Numbered from the stretch's first letter, positions 43,430 to 52,786 are shown. The stretch: DNA of 64,000 bases from Paraburkholderia sp. BCC1884 (GCF_900996225.1 NZ_CAAJGL010000090.1:310001-374000), one strand, 5' to 3'. Numbers and translations are program-made. Notes: generated by a model from the letters alone, not told the origin.

Positions 43430-44407
43430 TTATCGCGCCACTGTCGGCTCAAAAGCACTGCCGTACACCTCGCTGGCGGCTTCCCGCAAGGCGTCCAGCA
43501 CCACGGAGGCCGCCGGCGACAGGAGATGCGACTGGCGCGTGATGATACCGAATGTATCCATCCTGCACGGTAAATCGATCGGTACGCGTTTCAGGACGCC
43601 ATACTGTTGGTACTGACGCGCCACTTCGTCAGGTAACACCGCCAACATGTCGCTTTGGAGAAGCAGGCTCGAAATCGCCAGAAAATTGTTGGTATTGACC
43701 ACGTTTTGCGGCGGATTGAGCCCGATTTGCGAAAACATCAGATCGAAGCGATGGCGTAATACGCTGCCCGGCGGGTGCAAAACCCAGCTTGCGTTGACGA
43801 TTCCGCGCAGTGTCAAACCTGTCTCATTTTCGAGAGGATGACCAGGACGGGCGACCACGCACAGCGGTTCGTCGGCGAGCGGTTCGTAGCGCACCTCTGC
43901 TTTGAACTGGTTTTGCCGCTCCAGCACGCGGCCGATCATGATATCCAGTTCGCCTTCGGCGAGCCGCGGCAGCATGACGTCGGAGGTTTCCACCTCCGCC
44001 CATATTTGCAACTGCGGATAGCGTTCTTTCACGCTGGCGATCGCGCGCGGCACCATCGTCGCGGCCGCTGCCGCAATGACGCCGATGCGCACCTGACCGG
44101 CCAGACCCGCGCGCAACGCGGAGATTTCGTCGTGCGCATGGCTCAGATTCGACAGCACCATGCGCGCGTGACGGATCATGACCTCACCGTACAGCGTGGC
44201 ATGCATGCCATGCGGTGTGCGGTCGAACAGGCTGACGTCCAGCATGTCCTCGAGTTCTTTTAAAAGACGCGACGCGGCAGGCTGGGTCATGCCGAGCACG
44301 TCGGCTGCGCGTCGCACGTTGCCCTCCTCTTCCATCGCCGCCAGCAGCAGCAATTGCCTTGTCTTGAGCCGCGCCCGCACGAACCAGTTCGAGTAGCTAC
44401 GCGTCAT
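43430..44407 (-). CDS. LysR-family regulator of the arabinose cluster (GbpR-like)
   Basis: 325 residues: helix-turn-helix (about 15-75, LAAMEEEGNVRRAADVLGMT), then a LysR effector domain. MTQPAASRLLKELEDMLDVS and the LFDRTPHGMHAT stretch are close to the GbpR type that controls sugar-binding-protein genes in Agrobacterium and Azospirillum. It is divergent from the aldehyde dehydrogenase-araFGH-dehydratase genes, 188 bp away. Likely it responds to L-arabinose or a related sugar. Confidence 0.9.
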   Translation of the reverse strand: MTRSYSNWFVRARLKTRQLLLLAAMEEEGNVRRAADVLGMTQPAASRLLKELEDMLDVSLFDRTPHGMHATLYGEVMIRHARMVLSNLSHAHDEISALRAGLAGQVRIGVIAAAAATMVPRAIASVKERYPQLQIWAEVETSDVMLPRLAEGELDIMIGRVLERQNQFKAEVRYEPLADEPLCVVARPGHPLENETGLTLRGIVNASWVLHPPGSVLRHRFDLMFSQIGLNPPQNVVNTNNFLAISSLLLQSDMLAVLPDEVARQYQQYGVLKRVPIDLPCRMDTFGIITRQSHLLSPAASVVLDALREAASEVYGSAFEPTVAR

Positions 44408-44430
44408 GGCCTGTCTCCCAACATTTTAAT

Positions 44431-44508
44431 CAGCCGGCCCAGAGCCGGCTGGCGGGCAGTTCGCCCTGTCTGACGCTCATGATGCCATACCGGAATTGAT
44501 ATCGGGAT
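44431..44508. promoter_or_regulatory. Candidate LysR operator region with two dyads
   Basis: A perfect dyad CAGCCGGC-N5-GCCGGCTG (44431-44451), and a weaker one ATACCG-N10-CGGGAT (44487-44508), between the LysR gene and the aldehyde dehydrogenase gene. The second has LysR-like spacing. Neither is proven. Confidence 0.4.
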
Positions 44509-44595
44509 AGCCTAAAAAGGGATTGGAAAGTTATTGGGGCGCCTCATACCATTCGTGGACTTTCTGAGCTTCCTCACGTGGCGCCTTTTCCGTCG

Positions 44596-46044
44596 ATGAA
44601 CCGCGATCCGCTCGTCCCACTCGTTACCAGTCCGTTTCGCCATTACATCAATGGCGGATGGGAGACAGGCGCGACCACGGGCGTGTCGCTGAACCCGTCG
44701 GATCTGGATGAACTGGTCGGCGACTACGTGCGTGCCGACGTGCGGCAAACCGATAGCGCAATCGAAGCCGCGCATGCGGCGTTTCGCGAATGGTCGCTGG
44801 GCTCGGCGCAGCGCCGCGCCGACGCGCTCGATGCGATCGGCAGTGAGATCCTGGCGCGTCGCGATGAACTCGGCCGGCTGCTCGCGCGTGAAGTCGGCAA
44901 GACCCTGCCGGAAGCCTGGGCCGAAGCGACCCGCGCCGGCCAACTCTTCAAGCTGGCCGCCGCCGACGCCTTGCGCTCGTTTTTCCAGCCCGTGATGTCG
45001 GCGCGCGCCGGCGTCGAGATCGATCTGACGCGCGAACCGCTGGGCGTCATCGGCATCATCGCGCCGTGGAGCGAGCCGCTGGCGATCGCTGCGGCGAAGC
45101 TTGGCGCCGCGCTGGCCCATGGTAATTGCGTCGTCTTCAAACCGGCCGAATCGACGCCGGCGTGCGGCGCGGCGTTGGCATCGATCATCAGCCGCGCAGG
45201 TCTTCCCGCAGGCGTCTTCAATCTCGTGATGGGCAGCGGCCGTCAGGTCGGCGCGCGGATCGTCGCGCATCCGCTGGTGGCGGCGATCAGCTTCACCGGG
45301 TCGGCGGAAAACGGTACGCGGGTGCTACAGGCCGCCGCAGCACGGCAGGCACGCGTGCAACTGGAGATGGGTGGCAAGAATCCCTTCGTGGTGTTGGCCG
45401 ATGCCGATCTCGATAGCGCTGTCGACGCAGCGTTGAGCGGCGCCTATGGATCGACCGGCCAGCGCAGTACGTCGGCGGCCCGGCTGATCGTCGAGCGCGC
45501 CGTGTACGAGCCTTTCGTCGATGCCTTGCAGACGAAGCTGGCCGGGCTCACGGTGGACCACGCGTTGAAGCACGGCACGGACATCGGCCCGGTCGCGAAC
45601 GCCGCCCAACTCGAACGGAATCTCGACTATGTACGCATCGGCCTGCAGGAAGGTGCGCAATTGCTGCGCGGCGGCCGTCAACTGGAGCGTGCGACCCGTG
45701 GCTATTTTTTTGAGCCTGCGCTATTCGCAGGTGAACCGGAACACCGCATCGCGCGTGAAGAAATTTTCGGTCCGCTCGCCGTGGTGCTGCGCGCGGAGGA
45801 CTACGACCACGCGCTGCATCTCGCGAACGATTCGGCATACGGCTTATGCGCCGGCATCTGCACACGTTCGCTGAGCCGGGCGCGGCATTTCCGCCGCCAC
45901 GTCCAGGCCGGCCTCGTGACGATCAATCTGCCGACGACCTCGGTCGAGCACCACGCGCCGGGAGGCGGCCGCAAGGCGTCCGCCTATGGCGCCACCGACG
46001 CCACTTTCTGGACGACCGTGAAAACGGCCTACGTGGCGGGCTGA
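44596..46044 (+). CDS. Aldehyde dehydrogenase homologue (2-oxoglutarate-semialdehyde dehydrogenase position) lacking catalytic residues
   Basis: 482 residues from the ATG at 44596 (a GTG six codons upstream is possible; neither has a clear ribosome site). ALDH fold throughout: YINGGWETGATTG, GNCVVFKPAESTPACGAALA, FTGSAENGTRVL, LEMGGKNPFVVLADADLDSA, REEIFGPLAVVLRAEDYDHA. But the catalytic Cys is Ser291 (STGQRSTSAARL, codon AGT at 45466) and the oxyanion Asn in PWNFP is Ser159 (IAPWSEP). By place it would oxidise 2-oxoglutarate semialdehyde in L-arabinose breakdown; with these losses dehydrogenase activity is doubtful. Confidence 0.88.
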   Translation: MNRDPLVPLVTSPFRHYINGGWETGATTGVSLNPSDLDELVGDYVRADVRQTDSAIEAAHAAFREWSLGSAQRRADALDAIGSEILARRDELGRLLAREVGKTLPEAWAEATRAGQLFKLAAADALRSFFQPVMSARAGVEIDLTREPLGVIGIIAPWSEPLAIAAAKLGAALAHGNCVVFKPAESTPACGAALASIISRAGLPAGVFNLVMGSGRQVGARIVAHPLVAAISFTGSAENGTRVLQAAAARQARVQLEMGGKNPFVVLADADLDSAVDAALSGAYGSTGQRSTSAARLIVERAVYEPFVDALQTKLAGLTVDHALKHGTDIGPVANAAQLERNLDYVRIGLQEGAQLLRGGRQLERATRGYFFEPALFAGEPEHRIAREEIFGPLAVVLRAEDYDHALHLANDSAYGLCAGICTRSLSRARHFRRHVQAGLVTINLPTTSVEHHAPGGGRKASAYGATDATFWTTVKTAYVAG

Positions 46045-46184
46045 TCGCGATGACACACGATCGTCCCTACGTTCTGCCGCCCGCACATCGCACCGCTTAC
46101 GCACGCCCCGGCTGACGCCGCCGTGCATCGCCCCGCTGCAATTAAACGAAATCAATGCAGCCTTTCAACGTCAGGAGACAAACC

Positions 46185-47189
46185 ATGACCAGCAAGCTTC
46201 GCCGTTTGACGCTAACCGCGATGGCCGCCGCCGCCCTCGCCGCGCCCTTTGCCGCCCAACTGTCCGCGCACGCGGATGCGCCGCTCAAAGTCGGCTTCCT
46301 CGTGAAGATGCCGGAACAGGCATGGTTCATCAACGAACAGAAAGCGGCCACCGCGCTCGGCCAGAAGGACGGCTTCTCGGTCGTCAACATCGGCACGCCC
46401 GACGGCGAAAAAGTGCTGGCCGCAATCGACAACCTCGGTGCGCAAGGCGCCAAGGGCTTCGTGATCTGCGCGCCCGACGTGCGTCTCGGACCGGCGATTC
46501 AGGCGCGCGCGAAGCGCTACAACATGAAGTTCGTCACCGTCGACGATCAACTGGTCGACTCCACCGGCAAGCCGCTGCCGAACGTGCCGCACCTGGGCAT
46601 GTCCGCGTTCAAGATCGGCAATCAGGTTGGCCAGGCGATCAGCGAGGAAATGAAACGCCGCGGCTGGAAGCCGGAAGAAGTCGGCGCGTTGCGTATCACG
46701 AACTACGAACTGCCGACCGCGAAACTGCGCACCGACGGCGCGACGGAATCACTGCTGGCCGGCGGCTTCAAAAAGGAAAACATCTTCGACGCCCCGCAAA
46801 AAACAACCGATGACGAAGGCGGCTTCAACGCATCGTCGCCGGTGCTCGCGCAGCATCCGAACATCAAGAAGTGGGTGATCTTCGCGCTCAACGAGGAAAG
46901 CGTACTGGGCGGCGTGCGCGCTACCGAGCAACTGCATATTCCGGCGGCGGACGTGATCGGCGTCGGCATCAACGGTGCGGGCGAAGCGTTCGCCGAATTC
47001 CAGAAGAAGGAGCCGACGGGCTTCTACGGCACGATCGCCGTGAGCTCGACGATGCACGGCAAGGAAAGCACGGAGAACCTCGTGGATTGGATCAAGGACG
47101 GCAAGCAGCCGCCCGCCGATACGCAAACCACCGGCAAGCTGATGGTGCGCAGCAACTGGCAGGACGTGCGCAAGGAACTCGGCATTTAA
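46185..47189 (+). CDS. araF: L-arabinose ABC transporter, periplasmic binding protein
   Basis: 334 residues from the ATG at 46185, with an AGGAG ribosome site. Signal peptide about 1-30 (MTSKLRRLTLTAMAAAALAA ... AHA). The mature part follows E. coli AraF closely: LKVGFLVKMPEQAWF, NIGTPDGEKVLAAIDNLGAQ, GAKGFVICAPDVRLG, VDDQLVDSTGKPLPNVPHLG, NEESVLGGVRATEQL and GVGINGAGEA. It brings L-arabinose or D-galactose/fucose to AraGH. First gene of a tight transporter run. Confidence 0.93.
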   Translation: MTSKLRRLTLTAMAAAALAAPFAAQLSAHADAPLKVGFLVKMPEQAWFINEQKAATALGQKDGFSVVNIGTPDGEKVLAAIDNLGAQGAKGFVICAPDVRLGPAIQARAKRYNMKFVTVDDQLVDSTGKPLPNVPHLGMSAFKIGNQVGQAISEEMKRRGWKPEEVGALRITNYELPTAKLRTDGATESLLAGGFKKENIFDAPQKTTDDEGGFNASSPVLAQHPNIKKWVIFALNEESVLGGVRATEQLHIPAADVIGVGINGAGEAFAEFQKKEPTGFYGTIAVSSTMHGKESTENLVDWIKDGKQPPADTQTTGKLMVRSNWQDVRKELGI

Positions 47190-47282
47190 GCGGTAGTCGA
47201 GTTTTGCACGCTGCGGGCCGGCTCTCGTTCAGTTTTCATGCGAGAGCGCCCGCACAGCCTGTCCATCAGTTTGAGGTTTTCG

Positions 47283-48827
47283 ATGACGGTTTCACACACT
47301 GAGTCCCTGGCTGGCGACGCGCCCTCGCCCGCCTCCGAATCGACCAAGCCGTATCTGCATCTCGACGGCATCACCGTGCGCTTTCCGGGCGTGCTCGCGC
47401 TCGATCAGGTCTCGCTCGAAGTTCGGCGTGGCGAAGTGCACGGCCTGATGGGCGAAAACGGCGCGGGCAAATCGACGTTGCTGAAGGTGTTGTCGGGTGT
47501 GAATCAACCCGCCGCCGGCAGCTTGTCGCTCGATGGCGTCGAGCAGCAGTTCACGACGACCAAGGCCGCCATCGCAGCCGGTGTGGCGATCATCTATCAG
47601 GAATTGCATCTTGTGCCGGAGTTGACGGTCGCCGAAAACCTGATGCTCGGTGCCCTGCCCAATCGCTTCGGCGTGTTGGACGAGAAAGCGCTGGTCGCGC
47701 GCGCGGTACGGGAGTTGGAGCGGCTTGGCGAAAAGATCGATCCGTCGCAACAGGTGAAGAATCTGTCGATCGGACAGCGTCAGATGATCGAAATCGGCAA
47801 GGCGTTGATGCGCGATGCGCGCGTCATCGCGTTCGACGAACCCACCAGTTCATTGTCGTCGCGCGAGACGACGCAACTGTTTCGCATCATCCGCGCGCTG
47901 AAGGCCGAAGGCCGCGCGATCGTCTACGTCACGCATCGGATGGACGAAGTCTACGAGCTATGCGATCGCGTCACCGTGTTTCGCGACGGCCGACGTATCG
48001 ATACGCTCGAAGCGGGTGAAGGACTCGACCGCGATCGGTTGATCAGCTGCATGGTGGGCCGTTCAATCGCCGACGTGTACGGCTATCGCTCGCGCGAACT
48101 CGGCGACGTGCAACTCGACGTCAAGGCATTGATGGGACGCGGTCTGCGTGAACCGGCTTCGTTCAAAGCGCGCAAAGGTGAGATTCTTGGCTTCTTCGGC
48201 CTCGTCGGCGCAGGCCGCTCCGAGTTGATGAAGCTGATCTACGGCGCGGTGAAACCCGCTTCGGGCGAAATCGCGCTCAAGGGCGAACGCGTGCGCTTCG
48301 CCACGCCGCGCGATGCCGTGCGTGCAGGCGTCGCGCTCTGTCCGGAAGATCGCAAGCAGGAAGGCATCGTCTCGATCGCCTCGGTATCGGACAACCTCAA
48401 CATCAGTTGCCGCCGGCACTTCAGCCGCTTCAACGTGCTCAATCGCCGCAAGGAAGCGCAAACGGCCAAAGAGTTCATCGGCAAGCTCGCCATCAAGACG
48501 CGCAACGGCGAAACGCCGATCGGCACGCTGTCAGGCGGCAATCAGCAGAAGGTGATTCTGTCGCGCTGGCTCGCGGAAGATATCGACGTCTTCCTGATGG
48601 ACGAACCCACGCGCGGCATCGACGTCGGCGCGCGCAGCGAAATTTACGGCTTGCTGTATGGGCTTGCTGAAGCGGGCCGCACGGTCATCGTCGTATCCAG
48701 CGACCTCGCCGAAGTGATCGGCGTGGCGGATCGCGTGATCGTGATGAAAGAAGGCCGCATCGTCGGCGATCTGCCCAAAGCGCAGGCCACGCCCGATGCG
48801 CTGATCAAGCTCGCCCTGCCCCGCTGA
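47283..48827 (+). CDS. araG: Sugar ABC transporter ATPase (AraG type)
   Basis: 514 residues from the ATG at 47283 with GAGG ahead. Two fused ATP-binding domains, as in the CUT2 sugar class. Domain 1 has Walker A GENGAGKSTLL and signature LSIGQRQMIEI. Domain 2 has the degenerate Walker A GLVGAGRSELMK and signature LSGGNQQKVILSRWL, with Walker B VFLMDEPTRGIDVG. Energises AraH. 93 bp after araF and 65 bp before araH. Confidence 0.94.
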   Translation: MTVSHTESLAGDAPSPASESTKPYLHLDGITVRFPGVLALDQVSLEVRRGEVHGLMGENGAGKSTLLKVLSGVNQPAAGSLSLDGVEQQFTTTKAAIAAGVAIIYQELHLVPELTVAENLMLGALPNRFGVLDEKALVARAVRELERLGEKIDPSQQVKNLSIGQRQMIEIGKALMRDARVIAFDEPTSSLSSRETTQLFRIIRALKAEGRAIVYVTHRMDEVYELCDRVTVFRDGRRIDTLEAGEGLDRDRLISCMVGRSIADVYGYRSRELGDVQLDVKALMGRGLREPASFKARKGEILGFFGLVGAGRSELMKLIYGAVKPASGEIALKGERVRFATPRDAVRAGVALCPEDRKQEGIVSIASVSDNLNISCRRHFSRFNVLNRRKEAQTAKEFIGKLAIKTRNGETPIGTLSGGNQQKVILSRWLAEDIDVFLMDEPTRGIDVGARSEIYGLLYGLAEAGRTVIVVSSDLAEVIGVADRVIVMKEGRIVGDLPKAQATPDALIKLALPR

Positions 48828-48892
48828 GGCCGCCGCATTTAGCCAGATAACGAAGGCCGCGCACAACGCGTCATTGAAACGGAACACACATC

Positions 48893-49897
48893 ATGCAGAC
48901 ACCTTCAACCGATTCCTCGACCCCAGCCGTCGCTTCCGCGGGACTGAGCGCGCGTGCCGCGCGCACCTGGGACCTGATCAACAAGTCCGGCATCGTGATG
49001 GTGTTCGTGATTCTGTTCGCGGCCCTGTCGTTCACCGTGCCGGAATTCCTGAGCTCGCGAAACATTCAGGGCCTGCTGCTCTCGGTCACGCTGATCGGCT
49101 CGATCTCCGTGACGATGATGTTCGTGCTCGCGCTCGGTGAAGTCGATTTGTCCGTGGCGTCGATCGTCGCGTTCGCGGGCGTGGTGGCGTCGACCTTGAT
49201 TACCGCGACGCATAGCGTGACGATCGGCATTGCCGCCGGCGTGCTCGCGGGTGGCGCGGTTGGGTTGGTGAACGGCGTGCTGGTCGCGCGCTACAAGATC
49301 AACTCGTTGATCGTCACGCTGGCGATGATGGAAGTCGTGCGCGGCCTCGCCTACATCACCTCGAACGGCGACGCCGTGATGATTTCAGAGGAGCGTTTCT
49401 TCGACCTCGGCGGCGGCGCGTTCCTTGGCATTTCCTATCCGATCTGGAGCAACATCATCGGCTTCGTGCTGTTCGGCTTCTTGCTGAAGAAAACCGTCTT
49501 CGGCAAGAACGTGCTGGCCGTCGGCGGCAATAGCGAAGCGGCCCTGCTCGCGGGCTTGCCGGTCACGCGTATCAAGATCACAGTGTTCGTATTGCAAGGC
49601 CTAGTCACCGGGTTTGCAGGCGTGATGCTTGCGTCGCGGATGAGTCTGGGCGATCCGAAGACGTCGGTCGGACTCGAACTCGGCGTGATTTCGGCGTGCG
49701 TGCTCGGCGGCGTGTCGCTGACCGGCGGCGTCGCGACGATTTCCGGCGTGCTGGTCGGCGTGCTCATCATGGGCTCCGTGCAGGACGCGATGAGCCTGAT
49801 GAACGTGCCGACCTTTTACCAATACCTGATTCGCGGCGGGATTCTGCTGCTCGCGGTGCTGTTCGATCAGTTCCGACGCAGCAAACGCGTCAACTGA
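48893..49897 (+). CDS. araH: Sugar ABC transporter permease (AraH type)
   Basis: 334 residues, about 8-10 membrane segments, BPD_transp_2 family: ALSFTVPEFLSSRNIQGLLL, TMMFVLALGEVDLSVASIVA, the RYKINSLIVTLAMMEVVRGL loop, and AALLAGLPVTRIKI (the ATPase-contact loop). Forms the membrane channel for the araFG transporter. It is 39 bp upstream of the dehydratase gene. Confidence 0.93.
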   Translation: MQTPSTDSSTPAVASAGLSARAARTWDLINKSGIVMVFVILFAALSFTVPEFLSSRNIQGLLLSVTLIGSISVTMMFVLALGEVDLSVASIVAFAGVVASTLITATHSVTIGIAAGVLAGGAVGLVNGVLVARYKINSLIVTLAMMEVVRGLAYITSNGDAVMISEERFFDLGGGAFLGISYPIWSNIIGFVLFGFLLKKTVFGKNVLAVGGNSEAALLAGLPVTRIKITVFVLQGLVTGFAGVMLASRMSLGDPKTSVGLELGVISACVLGGVSLTGGVATISGVLVGVLIMGSVQDAMSLMNVPTFYQYLIRGGILLLAVLFDQFRRSKRVN

Positions 49898-49936
49898 TGC
49901 ACGCCCCGCACTACATGTTTGCCAACAGGAGATTTC

Positions 49937-51670
49937 ATGGCTGATTCCAACCAGACTAAAAAGCCGCTGCGCAGCCAGGCGTGGTTCGGGCTCAAGGACC
50001 GCGACGGTTTTCTGCATCGCTCGTGGATGAAGAACCAGGGCATTCCGCACGATGAATTCGACGGACGCCCGGTGATCGGCATCTGCAACACGTGGTCGGA
50101 ATTGACGCCGTGCAATGCGCATTTTCGCGAGCTCGCCGAGTACGTGAAAAAAGGCGTGCATGAAGCAGGTGGCCTGCCGCTCGAGTTTCCGGTGATGTCG
50201 CTCGGCGAAACCAATTTGCGGCCTACGGCGATGCTGTTTCGCAACCTCGCGTCGATGGACGTGGAGGAATCGATTCGCGGTAATCCGATGGACGGCGTAA
50301 TCCTGCTGGTCGGCTGCGACAAGACCACGCCCGCGCTGCTGATGGGCGCGGCGTCGTGCAATCTGCCGGCGCTGGCGGTGTCGGGTGGGCCGATGCTCAA
50401 CGGCCGGTTTCGCGGCAAGCATATCGGTTCGGGCACGGGCGTCTGGCAGATGTCGGAGGAGGTTCGCGCCGGCTCGATGACCCAGGAAGAATTCACCGAA
50501 GCCGAGTCGTGCATGAACCGCTCGCGCGGCCATTGCATGACGATGGGCACGGCCTCGACGATGGCCTCGATGGTCGAATCGCTCGGCATGGGCTTGCCGC
50601 ACAACGCCGCGATTCCAGCGGTGGACGCGCGCCGTCAGGTGCTCGCGCATCTCGCGGGTCGGCGCATCGTCGACATGGTCCGCGAGGATCTGACGATGGA
50701 CAAGATTCTCACGCGCCAGGCCTTCGAAAACGCGATTCGCACGAATGCGGCGATTGGCGGCTCGACCAATGCGGTGGTGCACCTGATCGCGCTGGCCAAG
50801 CGCATCGGGGTCGAGTTGTCGCTGGAAGATTGGGAACTGGGCTCGAACGTGCCGTGTCTCGTGAATCTGCAACCCTCCGGTGAGTACCTGATGGAGGATT
50901 TTTACTACGCGGGCGGTTTGCCGGCCGTGTTGAAGCAACTCGGCGAACAAGGGCTGTTGCATCGTGAAGCGCTGACCGTGAACGGCAAGACGATCTGGGA
51001 CAACGTGCGCAACGCGCCGAATCACGACGAGAAAGTCATCACGACCTTCGCCGAGCCGTTCAAGCCGAAGGCGGGCATCGCCGTGCTCAAGGGCAACCTC
51101 GCACCGAATGGCGCGGTGATCAAGCCGTCGGCGGCGACGGCGCAATTGCTCAAGCATCGCGGCCGCGCGGTGGTGTTCGAGAACATCGAGGAACTGCACG
51201 CGAAGATCGACGACGACGCGCTCGATATTGACGAGCACTGCATCATGGTGCTCAAGGGCGCGGGGCCGAAGGGTTATCCGGGTTTCGCGGAAGTCGGCAA
51301 CATGCCGCTGCCGAAAAAAGTGCTGCAAAAAGGCATCACGGACATGGTGCGTATTTCCGACGGCCGCATGAGCGGCACGGCCTATGGCACGGTGGTGCTG
51401 CACGTATCGCCGGAAGCGGCTGCAGGCGGCCCGCTCGCCTTCGTGCAGACCGGCGACATGATCGAACTGGACGTCGAAGCGCGGCGCCTGCATCTCGATG
51501 TCACCGACGAGGAACTCGCGCGTCGTCGCGGCGCATGGACGGCGCCCGAGCTGCCTAAGCGCGGTTATTACAAGCTCTATGTCGAACACGTGCTGCAGGC
51601 GGATCAGGGTGCGGATCTCGACTTCCTGGTGGGGTCGAGCGGCGCGCCGGTGCCGCGTGATTCGCATTGA
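49937..51670 (+). CDS. araC: IlvD/Edd-family dehydratase, probable L-arabinonate dehydratase
   Basis: 577 residues from the ATG at 49937 with GGAG ahead. It dehydrates a sugar acid to the 2-keto-3-deoxy form. Cluster ligands: GICNTWSELTPCNAHF (Cys), LLVGCDKTTPALLMGAAS (Cys) and NRSRGHCMTMGTAS (Cys), with a C-terminal SDGRMSGTAYGTVVLHVSPE. That three-Cys set matches the [2Fe-2S] sugar-acid dehydratases. In the oxidative L-arabinose path it acts after dehydrogenase and lactonase. The symbol follows Azospirillum usage and should not be confused with the E. coli regulator. Confidence 0.85.
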   Translation: MADSNQTKKPLRSQAWFGLKDRDGFLHRSWMKNQGIPHDEFDGRPVIGICNTWSELTPCNAHFRELAEYVKKGVHEAGGLPLEFPVMSLGETNLRPTAMLFRNLASMDVEESIRGNPMDGVILLVGCDKTTPALLMGAASCNLPALAVSGGPMLNGRFRGKHIGSGTGVWQMSEEVRAGSMTQEEFTEAESCMNRSRGHCMTMGTASTMASMVESLGMGLPHNAAIPAVDARRQVLAHLAGRRIVDMVREDLTMDKILTRQAFENAIRTNAAIGGSTNAVVHLIALAKRIGVELSLEDWELGSNVPCLVNLQPSGEYLMEDFYYAGGLPAVLKQLGEQGLLHREALTVNGKTIWDNVRNAPNHDEKVITTFAEPFKPKAGIAVLKGNLAPNGAVIKPSAATAQLLKHRGRAVVFENIEELHAKIDDDALDIDEHCIMVLKGAGPKGYPGFAEVGNMPLPKKVLQKGITDMVRISDGRMSGTAYGTVVLHVSPEAAAGGPLAFVQTGDMIELDVEARRLHLDVTDEELARRRGAWTAPELPKRGYYKLYVEHVLQADQGADLDFLVGSSGAPVPRDSH

Positions 51671-51729
51671 TCGGCATCGGCGAGTAACCGGTTAATCGTT
51701 GTTCCTGCGCTTTTGCGAGAAGGCGTACT

Positions 51730-51764
51730 GCCGACGCGGGCTGATAATCCGCGTCGGCTTTTTT
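51730..51764 (+). terminator. Rho-independent terminator of the arabinose operon
   Basis: Perfect 10-bp stem GCCGACGCGG/CCGCGTCGGC, 9-nt loop, six T. 59 bp after the dehydratase stop codon. Confidence 0.92.
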
Positions 51765-51800
51765 CTGCGCGTCACCATCGGCGGCTGAAAAACATGGACG

Positions 51801-51832
51801 AAAAAAACGGCCGGGCATTCAATGCCCAGCCG
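51801..51832 (-). terminator. Rho-independent terminator of the small exported protein gene
   Basis: Stem CGGCTGGGCATT / AATGCCCGGCCG (minus strand), one mismatch, then seven T on the minus strand. It serves the gene ending at 51951. Confidence 0.85.
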
Positions 51833-51856
51833 CTCTTTAGCTCACAGGTTCTCAAT

Positions 51857-51884
51857 CTTCAGCTTTTTTAAAGCTGGAGTTTTT
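51857..51884 (+). terminator. Hairpin with T-run of unknown owner
   Basis: Stem CTTCAGCTTT/AAAGCTGGAG (one mismatch), 3-nt loop, followed by TTTTT on the + strand. No gene on the + strand ends here after the stronger terminator at 51764. It may be a back-up terminator or a small-RNA end. Confidence 0.5.
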
Positions 51885-51950
51885 CGCACGCAACATTCAC
51901 CCCGGCATTCAGCCGAAGTCTCGAAATTCGAGATTATTGCCCGATAAAAC

Positions 51951-52289
51951 TTATTGCTTGATGAACCGATCGTTTGCCCAGAGGCCTTCCGTATCGCTAT
52001 TGCCCGAATTCACGAATTCGACGTCATGGCCGACCACCTTGACCACACGGAAGCTCGAGTTTTCCGGCGTGGAAACGCACTGATACCCGGAGAAGAATTC
52101 CTGCATCTTTTGCTGTTCGCCGGCTTGCGCATGCTGATCGGCGGCGTCGAGTTTATCCTTCGACAGGCAACCATAAGCATTAGCTTTGAACTGAATGGTT
52201 TGTTGCGGCTTGACCATGGCGTCTTGCGCCTGAACAGTCGCAGCGGCCAAACCTGCAATGGCGAAAACAAGGGCGATTCGCGTTTTCAT
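51951..52289 (-). CDS. Hypothetical exported protein, 112 residues
   Basis: Signal peptide (about 1-21, MKTRIALVFAIAGLAAATVQ, cut after AQA) and a ~90-residue mature part with two Cys (YGCLSKDKLD, SGYQCVSTPE) that could form a disulphide. Not recognised as a named family; similar small periplasmic proteins occur in Burkholderia. It has its own terminator at 51801-51832. The 500 bp upstream has no gene. Confidence 0.8.
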   Translation of the reverse strand: MKTRIALVFAIAGLAAATVQAQDAMVKPQQTIQFKANAYGCLSKDKLDAADQHAQAGEQQKMQEFFSGYQCVSTPENSSFRVVKVVGHDVEFVNSGNSDTEGLWANDRFIKQ

Positions 52290-52786
52290 ATTTTCCTCCG
52301 GTGCGGGCTGAATGCTCAGGTTAGCTATCTATTTAAATTCAACGCCGAACCCGCAACTTGCACTTTAGAAGAACGTAGAAGAACAACAAGCACATCTTGT
52401 GTGCGGTCGCAACAGTGGCGAATTGTCGCAGCTAAGTCGCCCCTGCCTAAACCTTGGGCAGGCGTTCAAAATTGGCAGATTGAAACGGATAACTAAACGA
52501 TGGTTAGGGCGCGCAGCTATTACCATCAAGCTTCACGGCGCGTATTGGCGTAAACGAGAAGCGTCAATTAAGCGATTTAATACAATTAATAGGTGGACTT
52601 GGTGCAATGCACACAAAGTCATTCGACCGATTAATCAAAAATCACGAAATAACGGTGTACGTGCAGAACTTAAACAGTGCCAGGCTGGCCGGGCGAGGTT
52701 GAGCACCGAAAACGCATAGTCGATGGCGAGTTCCAAGGCGGCGGTTGCCCTACAATGAAATCATGCTCCTGCGATCGGAGGCTATT
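52290..52786. other. 497-bp intergenic region of lower GC
   Basis: Markedly more AT-rich than the neighbourhood, especially 52500-52670. It contains promoter-like hexamers (TACAAT at 52751) for the small membrane protein gene, and the promoter of the minus-strand exported protein near 52300. A 106-codon frame (52399-52719) has no recognisable features. It could be remnant or transferred DNA; nothing more can be supported. Confidence 0.6.

Noticed and set aside
49601..51667. 688-codon minus-strand open frame across the dehydratase gene
   Set aside because: Same cause: antisense of a well-supported IlvD-type gene, Arg/His-rich, no motifs.
52399..52719. 106-codon open frame in the low-GC region
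   Set aside because: GTG start without ribosome site, no recognisable domain. Kept only as a remark on the intergenic region.
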